From: Neorhizobium galegae
GTDB taxonomy: Bacteria > Pseudomonadota > Alphaproteobacteria > Rhizobiales > Rhizobiaceae
Direction of reading: 5' to 3'
Assembly (NCBI RefSeq): GCF_017877055.1
Contig: NZ_JAGIPG010000005.1
Coordinates: 62,001-126,000, forward strand
DNA: 64,000 bases
The stretch's first letter is position 1. Each line of letters opens with the position of its first letter. Made by a program: the position numbers and the translations under genes. Below the pieces are notes generated by a model, which did no database searches, was not told the origin of the DNA, and saw nothing but the letters and a program-made list of their open reading frames with translations. Below, in pieces: positions 40,681 to 49,109 of this stretch.

Positions 40681-42114
40681 ATGACGACAGGCAATTCCAA
40701 TCTCCCGCTCGTTTGGGATTTCATCGACCGCAAGAAAGAGGTTTTTACCGAACTTGCGGACCGCGTCTGGGAGACGCCGGAAACCTGCTACATGGAGACG
40801 CTTTCGGCTGCCGCGCATCGCGAGATGCTGGAGGCGCAGGGCTTCGAGATCACCGAAAACGTCGCCGGCATTCCGACCGCGCTGATCGGCGAGGCGGGCG
40901 AGGGCGGCCCGGTGATCGCCTTCCTCGGTGAATACGACGCGCTGGCGGGACTCAGCCAGAAGGCCGGCCATACCCAGCATGACCCGATGATCCCCGGCGC
41001 CAACGGCCATGGCTGCGGCCATAACCTTCTCGGTTCGGCGTCGCTGCTTGCCGCGACCGCGCTCAAGGACTGGCTGGAAAAAACCGGCACGCCCGGCCGC
41101 GTGCGTTATTACGGTTGCCCGGCGGAAGAAGGCGGGGCCGCCAAGGCGTTCATGGTGCGGGCCGGGGCCTTCGAGGACGTCGATATCGCGATCAGCTGGC
41201 ACCCGAGCAATTTCGCCGGCGTGCAGCGGGAAACCTCGCTTGCCAACTGCCGCATCGACTTCACGTTCACGGGCCGCGCGGCGCATGCATCCGCCGTGCC
41301 GGAACTTGGGCGCAGCGCGCTCGATGCCGTCGAACTGATGAGCGTCGGTGTCAATTATATGCGCGAGCACATGCCGTCCGAGAGCCGTATCCACTATGCG
41401 GTCCTGGATAGCGGCGGCATCTCGCCGAATGTCGTGCAGGCGCATGCCAAGGTGCGCTACGTCGTCCGCTCGGCGGACCTGCCGGGGCTTTTTGCCCTGA
41501 TCGAGCGGGTCAAGAAGGTTGCCGAAGGTGCGGCGCTGATGACGGAGACCAAGGTCGAGAGCACGATCCTGGCAGGTGTTTCCAATCTGGTCGTCAACAC
41601 CCCGCTGATGGACGTCATGCAGGACGTCTGGGACAGCATGGGTCCGCCGCCGTTCGACGCGGCGGATGTCGAGTTCGCGGAAAAGATCCGTGCCACGCTG
41701 ACGCCGGAAGACATTGCGGCGAGCTGGAACCAGGAGCGCTTGGAGCAGCGGGATATCCCGCTTGCCGACTTCATCCTGCCGGCCCACACCGAGAACCGCC
41801 AAATGGGCGGCTCGACGGATGTCGGCGATGTCAGCTGGGTGGTGCCGACCGTGCAGGCCTATGGCGCGACGCTTGCCGTGGGTACCCAGCTCCATACCTG
41901 GCAGGTGGTGGCACAGGGCAAGAGCCCGCTCGCCCACAAGGGCATGGTTTCCGTCGCCAAGGCGATGGCCGCGACCGGGCTTGCCGCCATGACAAGCGAT
42001 CAGCTTCGCGAGGCGGCCTGGGCTGATCTCAGGAAGCGCCGCAAGGGACAGGACTACAAGAGCCCCATTCCTGCAGGCGCCGAGCCTCCGGTCGCTGCGA
42101 TGACGCTGAAATGA
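40681..42114 (+). CDS. M20 amidohydrolase, AbgB-like (p-aminobenzoyl-glutamate hydrolase subunit B family)
   Basis: 477-residue zinc hydrolase of peptidase family M20D. The metal/catalytic motifs are FLGEYDALAGL (about residues 80-90), NGHGCGHNLLGSA (about 109-121) and CPAEEGGAAKAF (about 148-159); a dimerisation domain spans about 190-310. AbgB cleaves p-aminobenzoyl-glutamate together with AbgA; no abgA is seen here, so the substrate may be another N-acyl amino acid or dipeptide imported by the divergent Dpp system. The start at ATG 40681 is preferred over ATG 40660 because CGAGG lies between them. The aminotransferase gene follows 133 bases later. Confidence 0.87.
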   Translation: MTTGNSNLPLVWDFIDRKKEVFTELADRVWETPETCYMETLSAAAHREMLEAQGFEITENVAGIPTALIGEAGEGGPVIAFLGEYDALAGLSQKAGHTQHDPMIPGANGHGCGHNLLGSASLLAATALKDWLEKTGTPGRVRYYGCPAEEGGAAKAFMVRAGAFEDVDIAISWHPSNFAGVQRETSLANCRIDFTFTGRAAHASAVPELGRSALDAVELMSVGVNYMREHMPSESRIHYAVLDSGGISPNVVQAHAKVRYVVRSADLPGLFALIERVKKVAEGAALMTETKVESTILAGVSNLVVNTPLMDVMQDVWDSMGPPPFDAADVEFAEKIRATLTPEDIAASWNQERLEQRDIPLADFILPAHTENRQMGGSTDVGDVSWVVPTVQAYGATLAVGTQLHTWQVVAQGKSPLAHKGMVSVAKAMAATGLAAMTSDQLREAAWADLRKRRKGQDYKSPIPAGAEPPVAAMTLK

Positions 42115-42247
42115 CCAAATAAACTGATCGACGCGTCAACTATTTTGAACGGTCGGCTTCTCTGAAAACGGCGATTTGGGCTGTCCAATATCGCCGTTTC
42201 CGCCTATGAAATTTAAACGCCGTTGCGTGTCTCACAGGAGGTCCTTC

Positions 42248-43603
42248 GTGACTATTCAGCCCAATTCCATCGAAGCCCGGGACAAGGCTTACCAGCTCCA
42301 CTCCTACACCAATGCCCGCGCGCTTGAGCGCGACGGATCGCTGGTGATCGACCGCGGCGAGGGCATCTATGTCTATGACGTGAACGGCAACAAATATATC
42401 GAGGGCATGGCCGGGCTCTGGAGCGTCGGCGTCGGGTTCGGCGAAAGCCGGCTCGTCGAAGCGGCCGCCAGGCAGATGGCGAAGCTTCCGTATTACCATA
42501 CCTTTACGCTCCGCAGCCACGGCCCGTCGATCGATCTTGCCGAAAAGCTGATCCAGATGGCGCCGGTGCCGATGTCGAAGGCGTATTTCACCAATTCGGG
42601 ATCCGAAGCCAACGACACCGCCATCAAGATGGTCTGGTACCGTTCGAACGCGCTCGGCAAGCCGGAAAAGAAGAAGATCATCTCGCGCATCAAGGGCTAT
42701 CACGGCGTGACGATCGCCAGCGCCAGCCTGACCGGCCTGCCGAACAACCACCGTTCCTTCGACCTGCCGCTCGCCGGCATCTTCCACACGACCTGCCCGC
42801 ATTACCGCGCCTTCAAGCAGGAAAACGAGACGGAGGCGGCTTTCGTCGAGCGTTGCGCCAAGGATCTCGAAGACCTGATCCTCAAGGAAGGCCCGGAAAC
42901 GGTCGCCGCCTTCATCGGCGAGCCGGTCATGGGGGCGGGCGGCGTCATCGTTCCGCCGGCCGGTTACTGGGATGCGATCCAGAAGGTGCTGAAGAAATAC
43001 GACATCCTGCTGATCGCCGACGAGGTGATCTGCGGTTTCGGACGCACCGGCGAGATGTTCGGCACCACGACCTATGCACTGCAGCCGGATATCATGACGC
43101 TGTCGAAGCAGATTTCGTCATCCTACCAGCCGATCTCGGCGCTGCTCATCAACGAAAACGTCTATGGCCCGCTTGCCGATGAATCGGCGAAGATCGGCAC
43201 GTTCGGCCATGGCGTGACCGCCGCTGGCCATCCCGTCGCTGCAGCGGTTGCGCTCGAAAACCTGGCGATCATCGAAGAACGCGACCTCGTCGGCAATGTG
43301 CGGACGCTGGCACCGAAGTTCCAGAGCCGGCTGAAGGCGCTGGAAAGCCATCCGCTGGCGATCGAAGCACGCGGCGTCGGCCTGATCGGCGCCCTTGAGC
43401 TGAAGCCGCGAGACGGTTTCGCAGCCGGCCAGCTCGGCCCCAAGTTGCTGGCGATCATGCTCGAAAAAGGCCTGATCTCGCGGGCGATCGGCGACTCGCT
43501 GGCGCTCTGCCCGCCGATGATCATCAATGAGCAACAGATCGACACGATCTTCGACACGTTCGAAGCTTCACTCGAGGTCTTCGAGAAGCAACTGGCTGTC
43601 TGA
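42248..43603 (+). CDS. Class III aminotransferase (omega-amino acid:pyruvate type)
   Basis: 451-residue PLP enzyme. The cofactor lysine is Lys287 in TLSKQISSSYQP. Other landmarks are YFTNSGSEANDTAIKM (about residues 112-127), FIGEPVMGAGGVIVPP, DEVICGFGRTG (about 258-268) and GHGVTAAGHPVAAAVAL. It transfers an amino group from an omega-amino acid or amine to pyruvate or another oxo acid. It belongs to the group annotated as aspartate aminotransferase family or taurine/beta-alanine:pyruvate transaminase; the donor cannot be assigned. The start is GTG 42248 behind a near-perfect CAGGAGG; the longer open frame to 42176 is rejected. It may act on products of the preceding amidohydrolase. Confidence 0.9.
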   Translation: MTIQPNSIEARDKAYQLHSYTNARALERDGSLVIDRGEGIYVYDVNGNKYIEGMAGLWSVGVGFGESRLVEAAARQMAKLPYYHTFTLRSHGPSIDLAEKLIQMAPVPMSKAYFTNSGSEANDTAIKMVWYRSNALGKPEKKKIISRIKGYHGVTIASASLTGLPNNHRSFDLPLAGIFHTTCPHYRAFKQENETEAAFVERCAKDLEDLILKEGPETVAAFIGEPVMGAGGVIVPPAGYWDAIQKVLKKYDILLIADEVICGFGRTGEMFGTTTYALQPDIMTLSKQISSSYQPISALLINENVYGPLADESAKIGTFGHGVTAAGHPVAAAVALENLAIIEERDLVGNVRTLAPKFQSRLKALESHPLAIEARGVGLIGALELKPRDGFAAGQLGPKLLAIMLEKGLISRAIGDSLALCPPMIINEQQIDTIFDTFEASLEVFEKQLAV

Positions 43604-43678
43604 AACATCCCGGAGCTGCGCTAACCTATTGGTGCGGCTCCGATTGCGCTTGAGCGAAGCGCGCCTATATTGCTCGCC

Positions 43679-45139
43679 ATGCTGGATCTCATCGAACCCT
43701 ATTGGCCGCATATCCTTTTCGTTTTGTCGGTCCTGATGGGGGCTGCCGCTGCGATTCACGCGGCGATGACCAAGGAAGAGGTCCGCTCGGCGATCGGCTG
43801 GGTCGGCGTCATCGTTCTGTCTCCGATCATCGGCGCGCTGCTTTACCTTGTGGCGGGGATAAACCGTATCCGCCGCGCCGTCATCAGTGATCGGCGGGCG
43901 TTGCTGCAGGGAGAAATCCGTGCGCATGTGGTTTCCTACGACGCGACCAACGACATGGTCATCGGGGAATTCGGGCATCGGTTTCGGGCGATGAAGACGC
44001 TGGGCGACCGGGTGACGCGCCACCGGCTGACCACCGGCAATACGATCGTCGCGCTCGATACCGGTGACGAGGCCTACAGGGCGATGCTGAAGGCGATCGG
44101 CGAAGCGCAGCGCAGCCTCATCCTCGAAACCTATATCTTCGACCGGGACCGGATCGGCAGCCGGTTCGCGGATGCGTTGATCGCCGCGGTCAAGCGCGGC
44201 GTCGAAGTGCGCGTGCTGATCGATGCGGTTGGCGCCCGGTACTCCGTGCCGAGCGTGCTGGGCATGCTCAGGGACGGGGGCGTCACTGTCGACGTCTTCA
44301 ACGGCAACGTCATCATGGGCCTGCGGTTGCCTTATGCGAACCTGCGCACCCACCGGAAGATCCTGGTTATCGATGGCCTGGTGGCATTTACCGGCGGCAT
44401 GAACATCCGCGAAGGTTTCTCGAGCGAAATCAGCGGCGACAAATGCTCGTTCGACACACATTTCAAGGTGACCGGGCCAATCATCGCCGACCTCTTTGCG
44501 ATTGCTGCGGCGGACTGGCGATTTTCGGCCGACGAGGCGCTGGACGGCGAGGCCTGGGCGCTGCAGCCGCCGGAGACGGAGGCCGGTTCGCCGGTCGTCA
44601 TGCGTGCCGTCTCCTCAGGGCCCGACCGCAGCGTCGAGACGAACCACAAGATGCTGATGGGCGCGTTTTCCGTGGCGCGCTCCTCGATCCGGATCGTGTC
44701 GCCCTATTTCCTGCCGGACCGCGAACTGATCACCGCGCTCGTCACCGCCGCGCGGCGCGGGGTGGAGGTCGATATCGTCGTGCCGACCGCCAACAATCTG
44801 GTTCTGGTCGACCGGGCGATGACGGCGCAGTTCGACCAGATGCTGAAGAACTACTGCCGGATCTGGCGGGCATCCGGCCCGTTCAACCATTCCAAGCTTC
44901 TGGTGATCGACGGGTGCTGGGCTTATGTCGGCTCGTCGAACCTTGATCCGCGCTCGCTCCGGCTCAATTTCGAGGTCGATCTCGAAGTTCTGGATTGCCC
45001 TTTCGCGCAAGCTTTGGAACGAAGGATAGATCTGGCAATTTCTTCCGCAACCGAAGTGACGCTCGACGGGTTGATGGCAAGGCCCTTCCTCGTGCGGCTC
45101 ATCGAGCGCGTGTTCTGGCTGGGCTCTCCCTATCTCTAG
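43679..45139 (+). CDS. cls: Cardiolipin synthase (phospholipase D superfamily)
   Basis: 486-residue membrane enzyme. Two N-terminal membrane helices (about residues 7-26 and 38-58) precede two HKD catalytic motifs: HRKILVIDGLVAFTGGMN (His225) and HSKLLVIDGCWAYVGSSN (His404). It condenses two phosphatidylglycerols to cardiolipin and glycerol, or may use phosphatidylethanolamine. The segment following the second motif, LDPRSLRLNFEVDLE, is typical. ATG 43679 is preferred to the TTG 43670. The next gene encodes an EEP-family phosphodiesterase, the same pairing as clsB-ybhP in E. coli. Upstream is the aminotransferase, 75 bases away. Confidence 0.9.
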   Translation: MLDLIEPYWPHILFVLSVLMGAAAAIHAAMTKEEVRSAIGWVGVIVLSPIIGALLYLVAGINRIRRAVISDRRALLQGEIRAHVVSYDATNDMVIGEFGHRFRAMKTLGDRVTRHRLTTGNTIVALDTGDEAYRAMLKAIGEAQRSLILETYIFDRDRIGSRFADALIAAVKRGVEVRVLIDAVGARYSVPSVLGMLRDGGVTVDVFNGNVIMGLRLPYANLRTHRKILVIDGLVAFTGGMNIREGFSSEISGDKCSFDTHFKVTGPIIADLFAIAAADWRFSADEALDGEAWALQPPETEAGSPVVMRAVSSGPDRSVETNHKMLMGAFSVARSSIRIVSPYFLPDRELITALVTAARRGVEVDIVVPTANNLVLVDRAMTAQFDQMLKNYCRIWRASGPFNHSKLLVIDGCWAYVGSSNLDPRSLRLNFEVDLEVLDCPFAQALERRIDLAISSATEVTLDGLMARPFLVRLIERVFWLGSPYL

Positions 45140-45202
45140 TTGCTGGATAGATGGGCCGCTTGCCCTATAAATTTCATTGATCGGCGAATAGTCAAAAGAA
45201 CC

Positions 45203-46033
45203 ATGCGGGAAAAACGTCCCAATCTTCCGAAAAGCATTCTGGCTTCCATCCGGGCTCGAAGGAACCGCGGTGCCGGAACGCATGAGGGGCGCGAACGCGG
45301 GCAGGGCATGCTGATCGCCTCCTATAACGTGCACAAATGCGTGGGTATCGACGGCAGGTTCGATCCCGCCCGCACCAGCCACGTGATCCGTGAGATCGGC
45401 GCCGATGTGATCGCGCTGCAGGAAGCGGATTCCCGGTTCGGCGAGCGGCGTGGCCTGCTCGACCTCGCCTGGATGGAGCGGGAGACGGGGCTTTTCCCGG
45501 TGCCCGTTTCCGGTGTTGCCAAGGCGCATGGCTGGCACGGCAATGTGATCCTCTTTCGCGAAGGCCTGGTGCGCGACGTTCATCAGGTCAAGCTGCCGGG
45601 GCTCGAGCCGCGTGGTGCTCTGATCACCGAACTGGAGCTCAAGGACGGCAGCGCATTCCGGATCATCGCCGCCCATCTCGGCCTGCTCAACCGTTCGCGG
45701 CAGCAGCAAGCCCGCATGATCCTCGACATTCTGCGTTCGCGTGACGAGCAGCCGACCGTGCTGATGGGTGATCTCAACGAATGGCGGCTTGGCGACCGCT
45801 CTTCCCTGAACACGCTCGCGACCGTTTTCGGCCTGCCGGCCGCTGTGCCGAGTTTCCCGTCGCGCCTGCCTGTTCTGGCGCTCGACCGCATCATGGCGAA
45901 CCAGCCCGGGCTGATCGATACGGTGGAAACCCATGACAGTCCGCTTGCGCGGCTCGCTTCCGACCATCTGCCCATCAAGGCCGTGGTGAAGCTCGGTTCC
46001 TTGCCGTTTTCTCAACGTGCGGAAGTCGGGTAA
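45203..46033 (+). CDS. Endonuclease/exonuclease/phosphatase family protein (YbhP-like)
   Basis: About 276 residues. The core matches the EEP fold: IASYNVHKCVGIDGRFDPAR, then DVIALQEAD (catalytic Glu), GLEPRGALITELELKDG, IIAAHLGLLN, VLMGDLNEWR and ASDHLPIKAV with the C-terminal catalytic Asp-His. Substrate could be a phospholipid head group, phosphoinositide-like ester or nucleic acid; pairing with cardiolipin synthase favours a membrane role. The start is uncertain: ATG 45203 is weakly served, and ATG 45308, directly at the conserved domain, has GGGCAGGGC upstream. A TTG immediately after the cls stop is also possible. Confidence 0.83.
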   Translation: MREKRPNLPKSILASIRARRNRGAGTHEGRERGQGMLIASYNVHKCVGIDGRFDPARTSHVIREIGADVIALQEADSRFGERRGLLDLAWMERETGLFPVPVSGVAKAHGWHGNVILFREGLVRDVHQVKLPGLEPRGALITELELKDGSAFRIIAAHLGLLNRSRQQQARMILDILRSRDEQPTVLMGDLNEWRLGDRSSLNTLATVFGLPAAVPSFPSRLPVLALDRIMANQPGLIDTVETHDSPLARLASDHLPIKAVVKLGSLPFSQRAEVG

Positions 46034-46122
46034 GCCTGCTTTTTCCGGCCTTTACCGAAGCGGAAAGCGTCGATAGGTTTGCGGCTCCATCCGCCCTTTT
46101 GTTTCCGAACGGAATTCCCCGC

Positions 46123-47097
46123 ATGACCGATATCGCCATGATCGAAGCCGCCCGCGCCCGTCTCGATGGTCACGCGCGCCGCACCCCGCTGCTGTCTTCG
46201 CCCTTCCTCGACGACATCGCCGGGCGGCGCATCTTCGTGAAGCCGGAATGCCTGCAGCACACCGGTTCGTTCAAGTTTCGCGGTGCCTGGTCGGCAATCT
46301 CGGCGCTGTCGCCCGATGTCCGGACCAAGGGCGTCATCGCCTTCTCATCGGGCAACCATGCCCAGGGTGTGGCGCTGGCTGCCAGGATGCACGGCATTCC
46401 GAGCGTGATCATCATGCCGTCCGATGCGCCGCGCATCAAAATCGAGAATACCCGCGCCTATGGCGCAGAAGTCGTGCTCTATGACCGCCTCAACGAGGAT
46501 CGCGATGTGATCGGCGCTCGGCTGTCGCAGGAGCGAGGCCTGACGCTGATCAAGCCGTTCGACGAGCCGCTGGTGATCGCCGGCCAGGGCACGACCGGTC
46601 TCGAAATCGCCGAACAGGCCAGGGAGGAAGGCATCGAGAAGGCCGACGTGCTGGTGCCGACGGGTGGCGGCGGCTTCATTTCCGGCGTCGCGCTGGCATT
46701 GAACGCCAAGGCCCCGGGGTTTCTGGTGCATCCTTGCGAGCCGGAAGGTTTTGACGACGTGACGCGTTCGCTGGCTTCCGGAAAGATCGAGCGCAACGCG
46801 ACCCAGGGCGGTTCGCTCTGCGATGCGATCGTCACGCCGCAGCCGGGAAACATCACCTTCCCGATCATGTCGAAGCTCTGCGGTACCGGCCTTGTGGTGA
46901 GCGACGACGAAGCGTTGCATGCGGTGGCGCTCGCATTCAGCCGGCTGAAGATCGTCGTGGAACCCGGCGGCGCGGTGGCATTGGCGGCCGCTCTTTTCCA
47001 TGGCGAAACGCTGGGCGATACGGTGATTGCGGTCTGCTCGGGCGGCAATATCGACCCGGACATTTTCCGCATGGCGCTGGATCGTTTTGGCGCCTGA
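46123..47097 (+). CDS. Threonine/serine ammonia-lyase (PLP, catabolic type)
   Basis: 324-residue fold-type II PLP enzyme. The cofactor lysine is Lys51 in TGSFKFRGAW. Phosphate-binding and substrate motifs are SSGNHAQGVALAA (about residues 75-87) and PTGGGGFISGVAL (about 181-193), with the final CSGGNID. No C-terminal ACT domain is present, so it is the short, catabolic-type threonine dehydratase (TdcB-like) or a serine racemase/dehydratase, not IlvA. It deaminates threonine to 2-oxobutyrate or serine to pyruvate. ATG 46123 fits the conserved N-terminus (IEAARARLDGHARRTPLL); the upstream frame start at 46099 adds eight residues only. Confidence 0.9.
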   Translation: MTDIAMIEAARARLDGHARRTPLLSSPFLDDIAGRRIFVKPECLQHTGSFKFRGAWSAISALSPDVRTKGVIAFSSGNHAQGVALAARMHGIPSVIIMPSDAPRIKIENTRAYGAEVVLYDRLNEDRDVIGARLSQERGLTLIKPFDEPLVIAGQGTTGLEIAEQAREEGIEKADVLVPTGGGGFISGVALALNAKAPGFLVHPCEPEGFDDVTRSLASGKIERNATQGGSLCDAIVTPQPGNITFPIMSKLCGTGLVVSDDEALHAVALAFSRLKIVVEPGGAVALAAALFHGETLGDTVIAVCSGGNIDPDIFRMALDRFGA

Positions 47098-47195
47098 GGT
47101 GCTCTGAAGACCCTGAGGCATAATAAACCGTTAACTGCCCGAAACCGCCGTTAAGAAAAAAGGATTTTCTACGGAACTGGTGGATGCTTGGAACA

Positions 47196-47222
47196 TTATC
47201 TCTATCGGGTTGGTAGAGATAA
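47196..47222. promoter_or_regulatory. Perfect 9-bp inverted repeat upstream of the 45-residue ORF
   Basis: TTATCTCTA (47196-47204) and TAGAGATAA (47214-47222), separated by 9 bases, 54 bases before the start of the small membrane-peptide gene. It could be an operator for a dimeric regulator or a leader hairpin. Confidence 0.5.
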
Positions 47223-47276
47223 GCTAGCATAGGGATAGCGCTCGAAAAGGGCGGAACCAGAACCCGGGAGACATCC

Positions 47277-47414
47277 ATGCGTCATATCGAGCATCAGACA
47301 CGGTCTTTCCCAGCTCGCGGCTTTGCGGGCAAATGGCAATGGGCGGCGAATACGGCCCTGGTAACGGCAGCCTTCATCTTCGTCGGCGCCGTGACACTCG
47401 GCCTTTTCCCCTGA
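47277..47414 (+). CDS. Small single-pass membrane protein, 45 residues
   Basis: Too short for normal gene finding but supported by several signs. ATG 47277 follows GGGAGA five bases upstream. The 45 residues comprise a polar, basic head (MRHIEHQTRSFPARGFAGK) and a clear hydrophobic helix (about residues 23-44, ANTALVTAAFIFVGAVTLGL). It has an upstream inverted repeat and a strong terminator of its own (47469-47502). No family was recognised. It is probably an inner-membrane peptide, perhaps a stress or regulatory small protein. It lies between the threonine dehydratase gene and the convergent HipO-like gene. Confidence 0.65.
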   Translation: MRHIEHQTRSFPARGFAGKWQWAANTALVTAAFIFVGAVTLGLFP

Positions 47415-47468
47415 GGCCTTCGGGCTTCGCCTTTTCAAATTCGGGCTTGGTCCTCCCAAGACCGAAAG

Positions 47469-47502
47469 CACCTCCCGCGCTTCGCCGTCCGGGAGGTGTT
47501 TT
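47469..47502 (+). terminator. Rho-independent terminator
   Basis: A 9-bp stem (47469-47477 with 47490-47498) and a 12-base loop are followed by TTTT. It ends the 45-residue gene transcript and lies 12 bases from the stop of the convergent minus-strand gene. Confidence 0.88.
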
Positions 47503-47513
47503 CGTTTAAAGGC

Positions 47514-48677
47514 CTATCTCGGCGGGAGATAGGCTTCGGCAAGCTCCACCCAGAAACTCGTTCCGATCGGCAGCGCGTCGTCGTTGAAGTCGAAGCGGGG
47601 GTGGTGCAGCGGCGGGTCGTTGTCGGTGCGCCTGGTGCCGAGCAGGAAATAGGTGCCCGGCCGCTCCGCCAGCATATAGGCGAAATCCTCGGCACCCATG
47701 GACGGACGGGGCAGGTCGATCACCTTGTCCTCGCCGATCACCCGCCTGGCGAGGTCGCGGACGAAATCCGTTTCCGCCTTGTGGTTGATTGTCGCCTCGT
47801 AACCGCGCTTGTAATCGAGCGTGACGCTCATGCCGTAGCTCGCGGCCTGGCCTTCGGCGACCAACCGGATGCGCCTTTCCAGCTCGTCACGGACGCCGGG
47901 ATCGAAGGAGCGGATGGTGAGCAGCATTTCCGCCCGCTCGGGGATGACGTTGCTCGCCATGCCGGCGTGGAAGGCGCCGACGGTGATCACCATCTGGTCG
48001 AGCGGATGAATGTTGCGCGAGGCGATCGTCTGCAGCGCCATGATGATGCTCGCGCCGCAGACGATCGGGTCCGACGTATCCTGCGGCTCCGCGCCATGGC
48101 CGCCGCGGCCATTGACGGTGATGCGGCATTCATCGACGGCCGCCATCATCGGGCCTTCCTTCACGCCGATCTGGCCGAAGGGCAGGCTGGGATCGTTGTG
48201 CAGACCGAAGACGGCATTGCACGGGAAACGCTCGAAGAGACCGTCCTCGATCATCAGCCTGGCGCCGCCGAAATTTTCCTCCGCCGGCTGGAAGATCAGG
48301 TGGATCGTGCCGTCGAAATTCTTCCTCCGGGCAAGGATCCTGGCGGCGCCCAGCAGCATGGCCGTGTGGCCGTCATGGCCGCAGGCATGCATCAGCCCCT
48401 TGTTCTTGCTCGCATATTCCGCACCGGTTTCCTCCTCGATCGGCAGCGCGTCCATATCGGCCCGGATGCCGATCGACCGGCTGCTGGTGCCGTTCCTCAG
48501 GGTGGCGACCACACCCGTCTGGCCGAGGCCGCGGGTGACTTCATATCCGAGGTCGGCAAGCTGGCTGGCGATGAAATCGGATGTGTTGAACTCCGAGAGG
48601 CCGAGTTCCGGATATTGATGAAGGTAACGGCGGGTGGCCACCACGTCGGCCATGTCATTGGAAAACTGGATCGTCAT
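47514..48677 (-). CDS. M20 family amidohydrolase (hippurate hydrolase/HipO-like)
   Basis: 387-residue cytoplasmic zinc hydrolase of family M20D. Motifs: RYLHQYPELGLSEF (about residues 17-30), GIRADMDALPIEEETG (about 70-85), MHACGHDGHTAMLLGAARIL (about 96-115), and FQPAEENFGGARLMIEDGLF (about 133-152), which includes the catalytic Glu. It removes acyl groups from N-acyl amino acids (hippurate, N-acetyl amino acids, indole-3-acetyl conjugates). Substrate not assignable. Convergent with the small membrane-protein gene; upstream is the 432-base gap before ndvB, so it is divergent from ndvB. Confidence 0.9.
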   Translation of the reverse strand: MTIQFSNDMADVVATRRYLHQYPELGLSEFNTSDFIASQLADLGYEVTRGLGQTGVVATLRNGTSSRSIGIRADMDALPIEEETGAEYASKNKGLMHACGHDGHTAMLLGAARILARRKNFDGTIHLIFQPAEENFGGARLMIEDGLFERFPCNAVFGLHNDPSLPFGQIGVKEGPMMAAVDECRITVNGRGGHGAEPQDTSDPIVCGASIIMALQTIASRNIHPLDQMVITVGAFHAGMASNVIPERAEMLLTIRSFDPGVRDELERRIRLVAEGQAASYGMSVTLDYKRGYEATINHKAETDFVRDLARRVIGEDKVIDLPRPSMGAEDFAYMLAERPGTYFLLGTRRTDNDPPLHHPRFDFNDDALPIGTSFWVELAEAYLPPR

Positions 48678-49109
48678 TGCTCAAAACACCGAAAGTTCGA
48701 TTGGATTGGTTGCGGGGCACGACGAGATCGCCCTTGTGTCTGAGATAAATAGCAGCGCCGCCTTTGGAAGGTAACCCTCGGCGTTTAAATTCCCTCGGAT
48801 CAGCTGCCGCAAGACGTTCAGGCGGGCCTGTCGTGCAAGGGCGAAATTCGTCGCATTATCAATGGGCTGCTTCCGTTCAGGTTCCATTCAGGCTATCCTC
48901 GCTAGAGCCGGAACATGTGTCAATCCGCAGGAAGTGAGCAATAGATTCCCGTCAGTCGTTTGCAATATCCGGACTGCTCTCTATTTCCCATCCTCGCGGG
49001 TTTGCATCCGGCCGGTCACCATAATCCAAATGATGACTGGCGCTTCCGATGCAGGCCGAGTAAGGCGAGGCCGACAAACCCTTAGAGTTTTCACCAGAAG
49101 CCCGTATCC
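48678..49109. promoter_or_regulatory. Divergent promoter region between the hipO-like gene and ndvB
   Basis: 432 bases with no gene supported by a ribosome-binding site. It must hold the promoters of the cyclic-glucan synthase gene and the amidohydrolase gene. No operator or riboswitch was recognised. Confidence 0.4.

Noticed and set aside
47125..47155. CtrA-type site (TTAA-N7-TTAA)
   Set aside because: The two TTAA elements are separated by 16 bases rather than 7.
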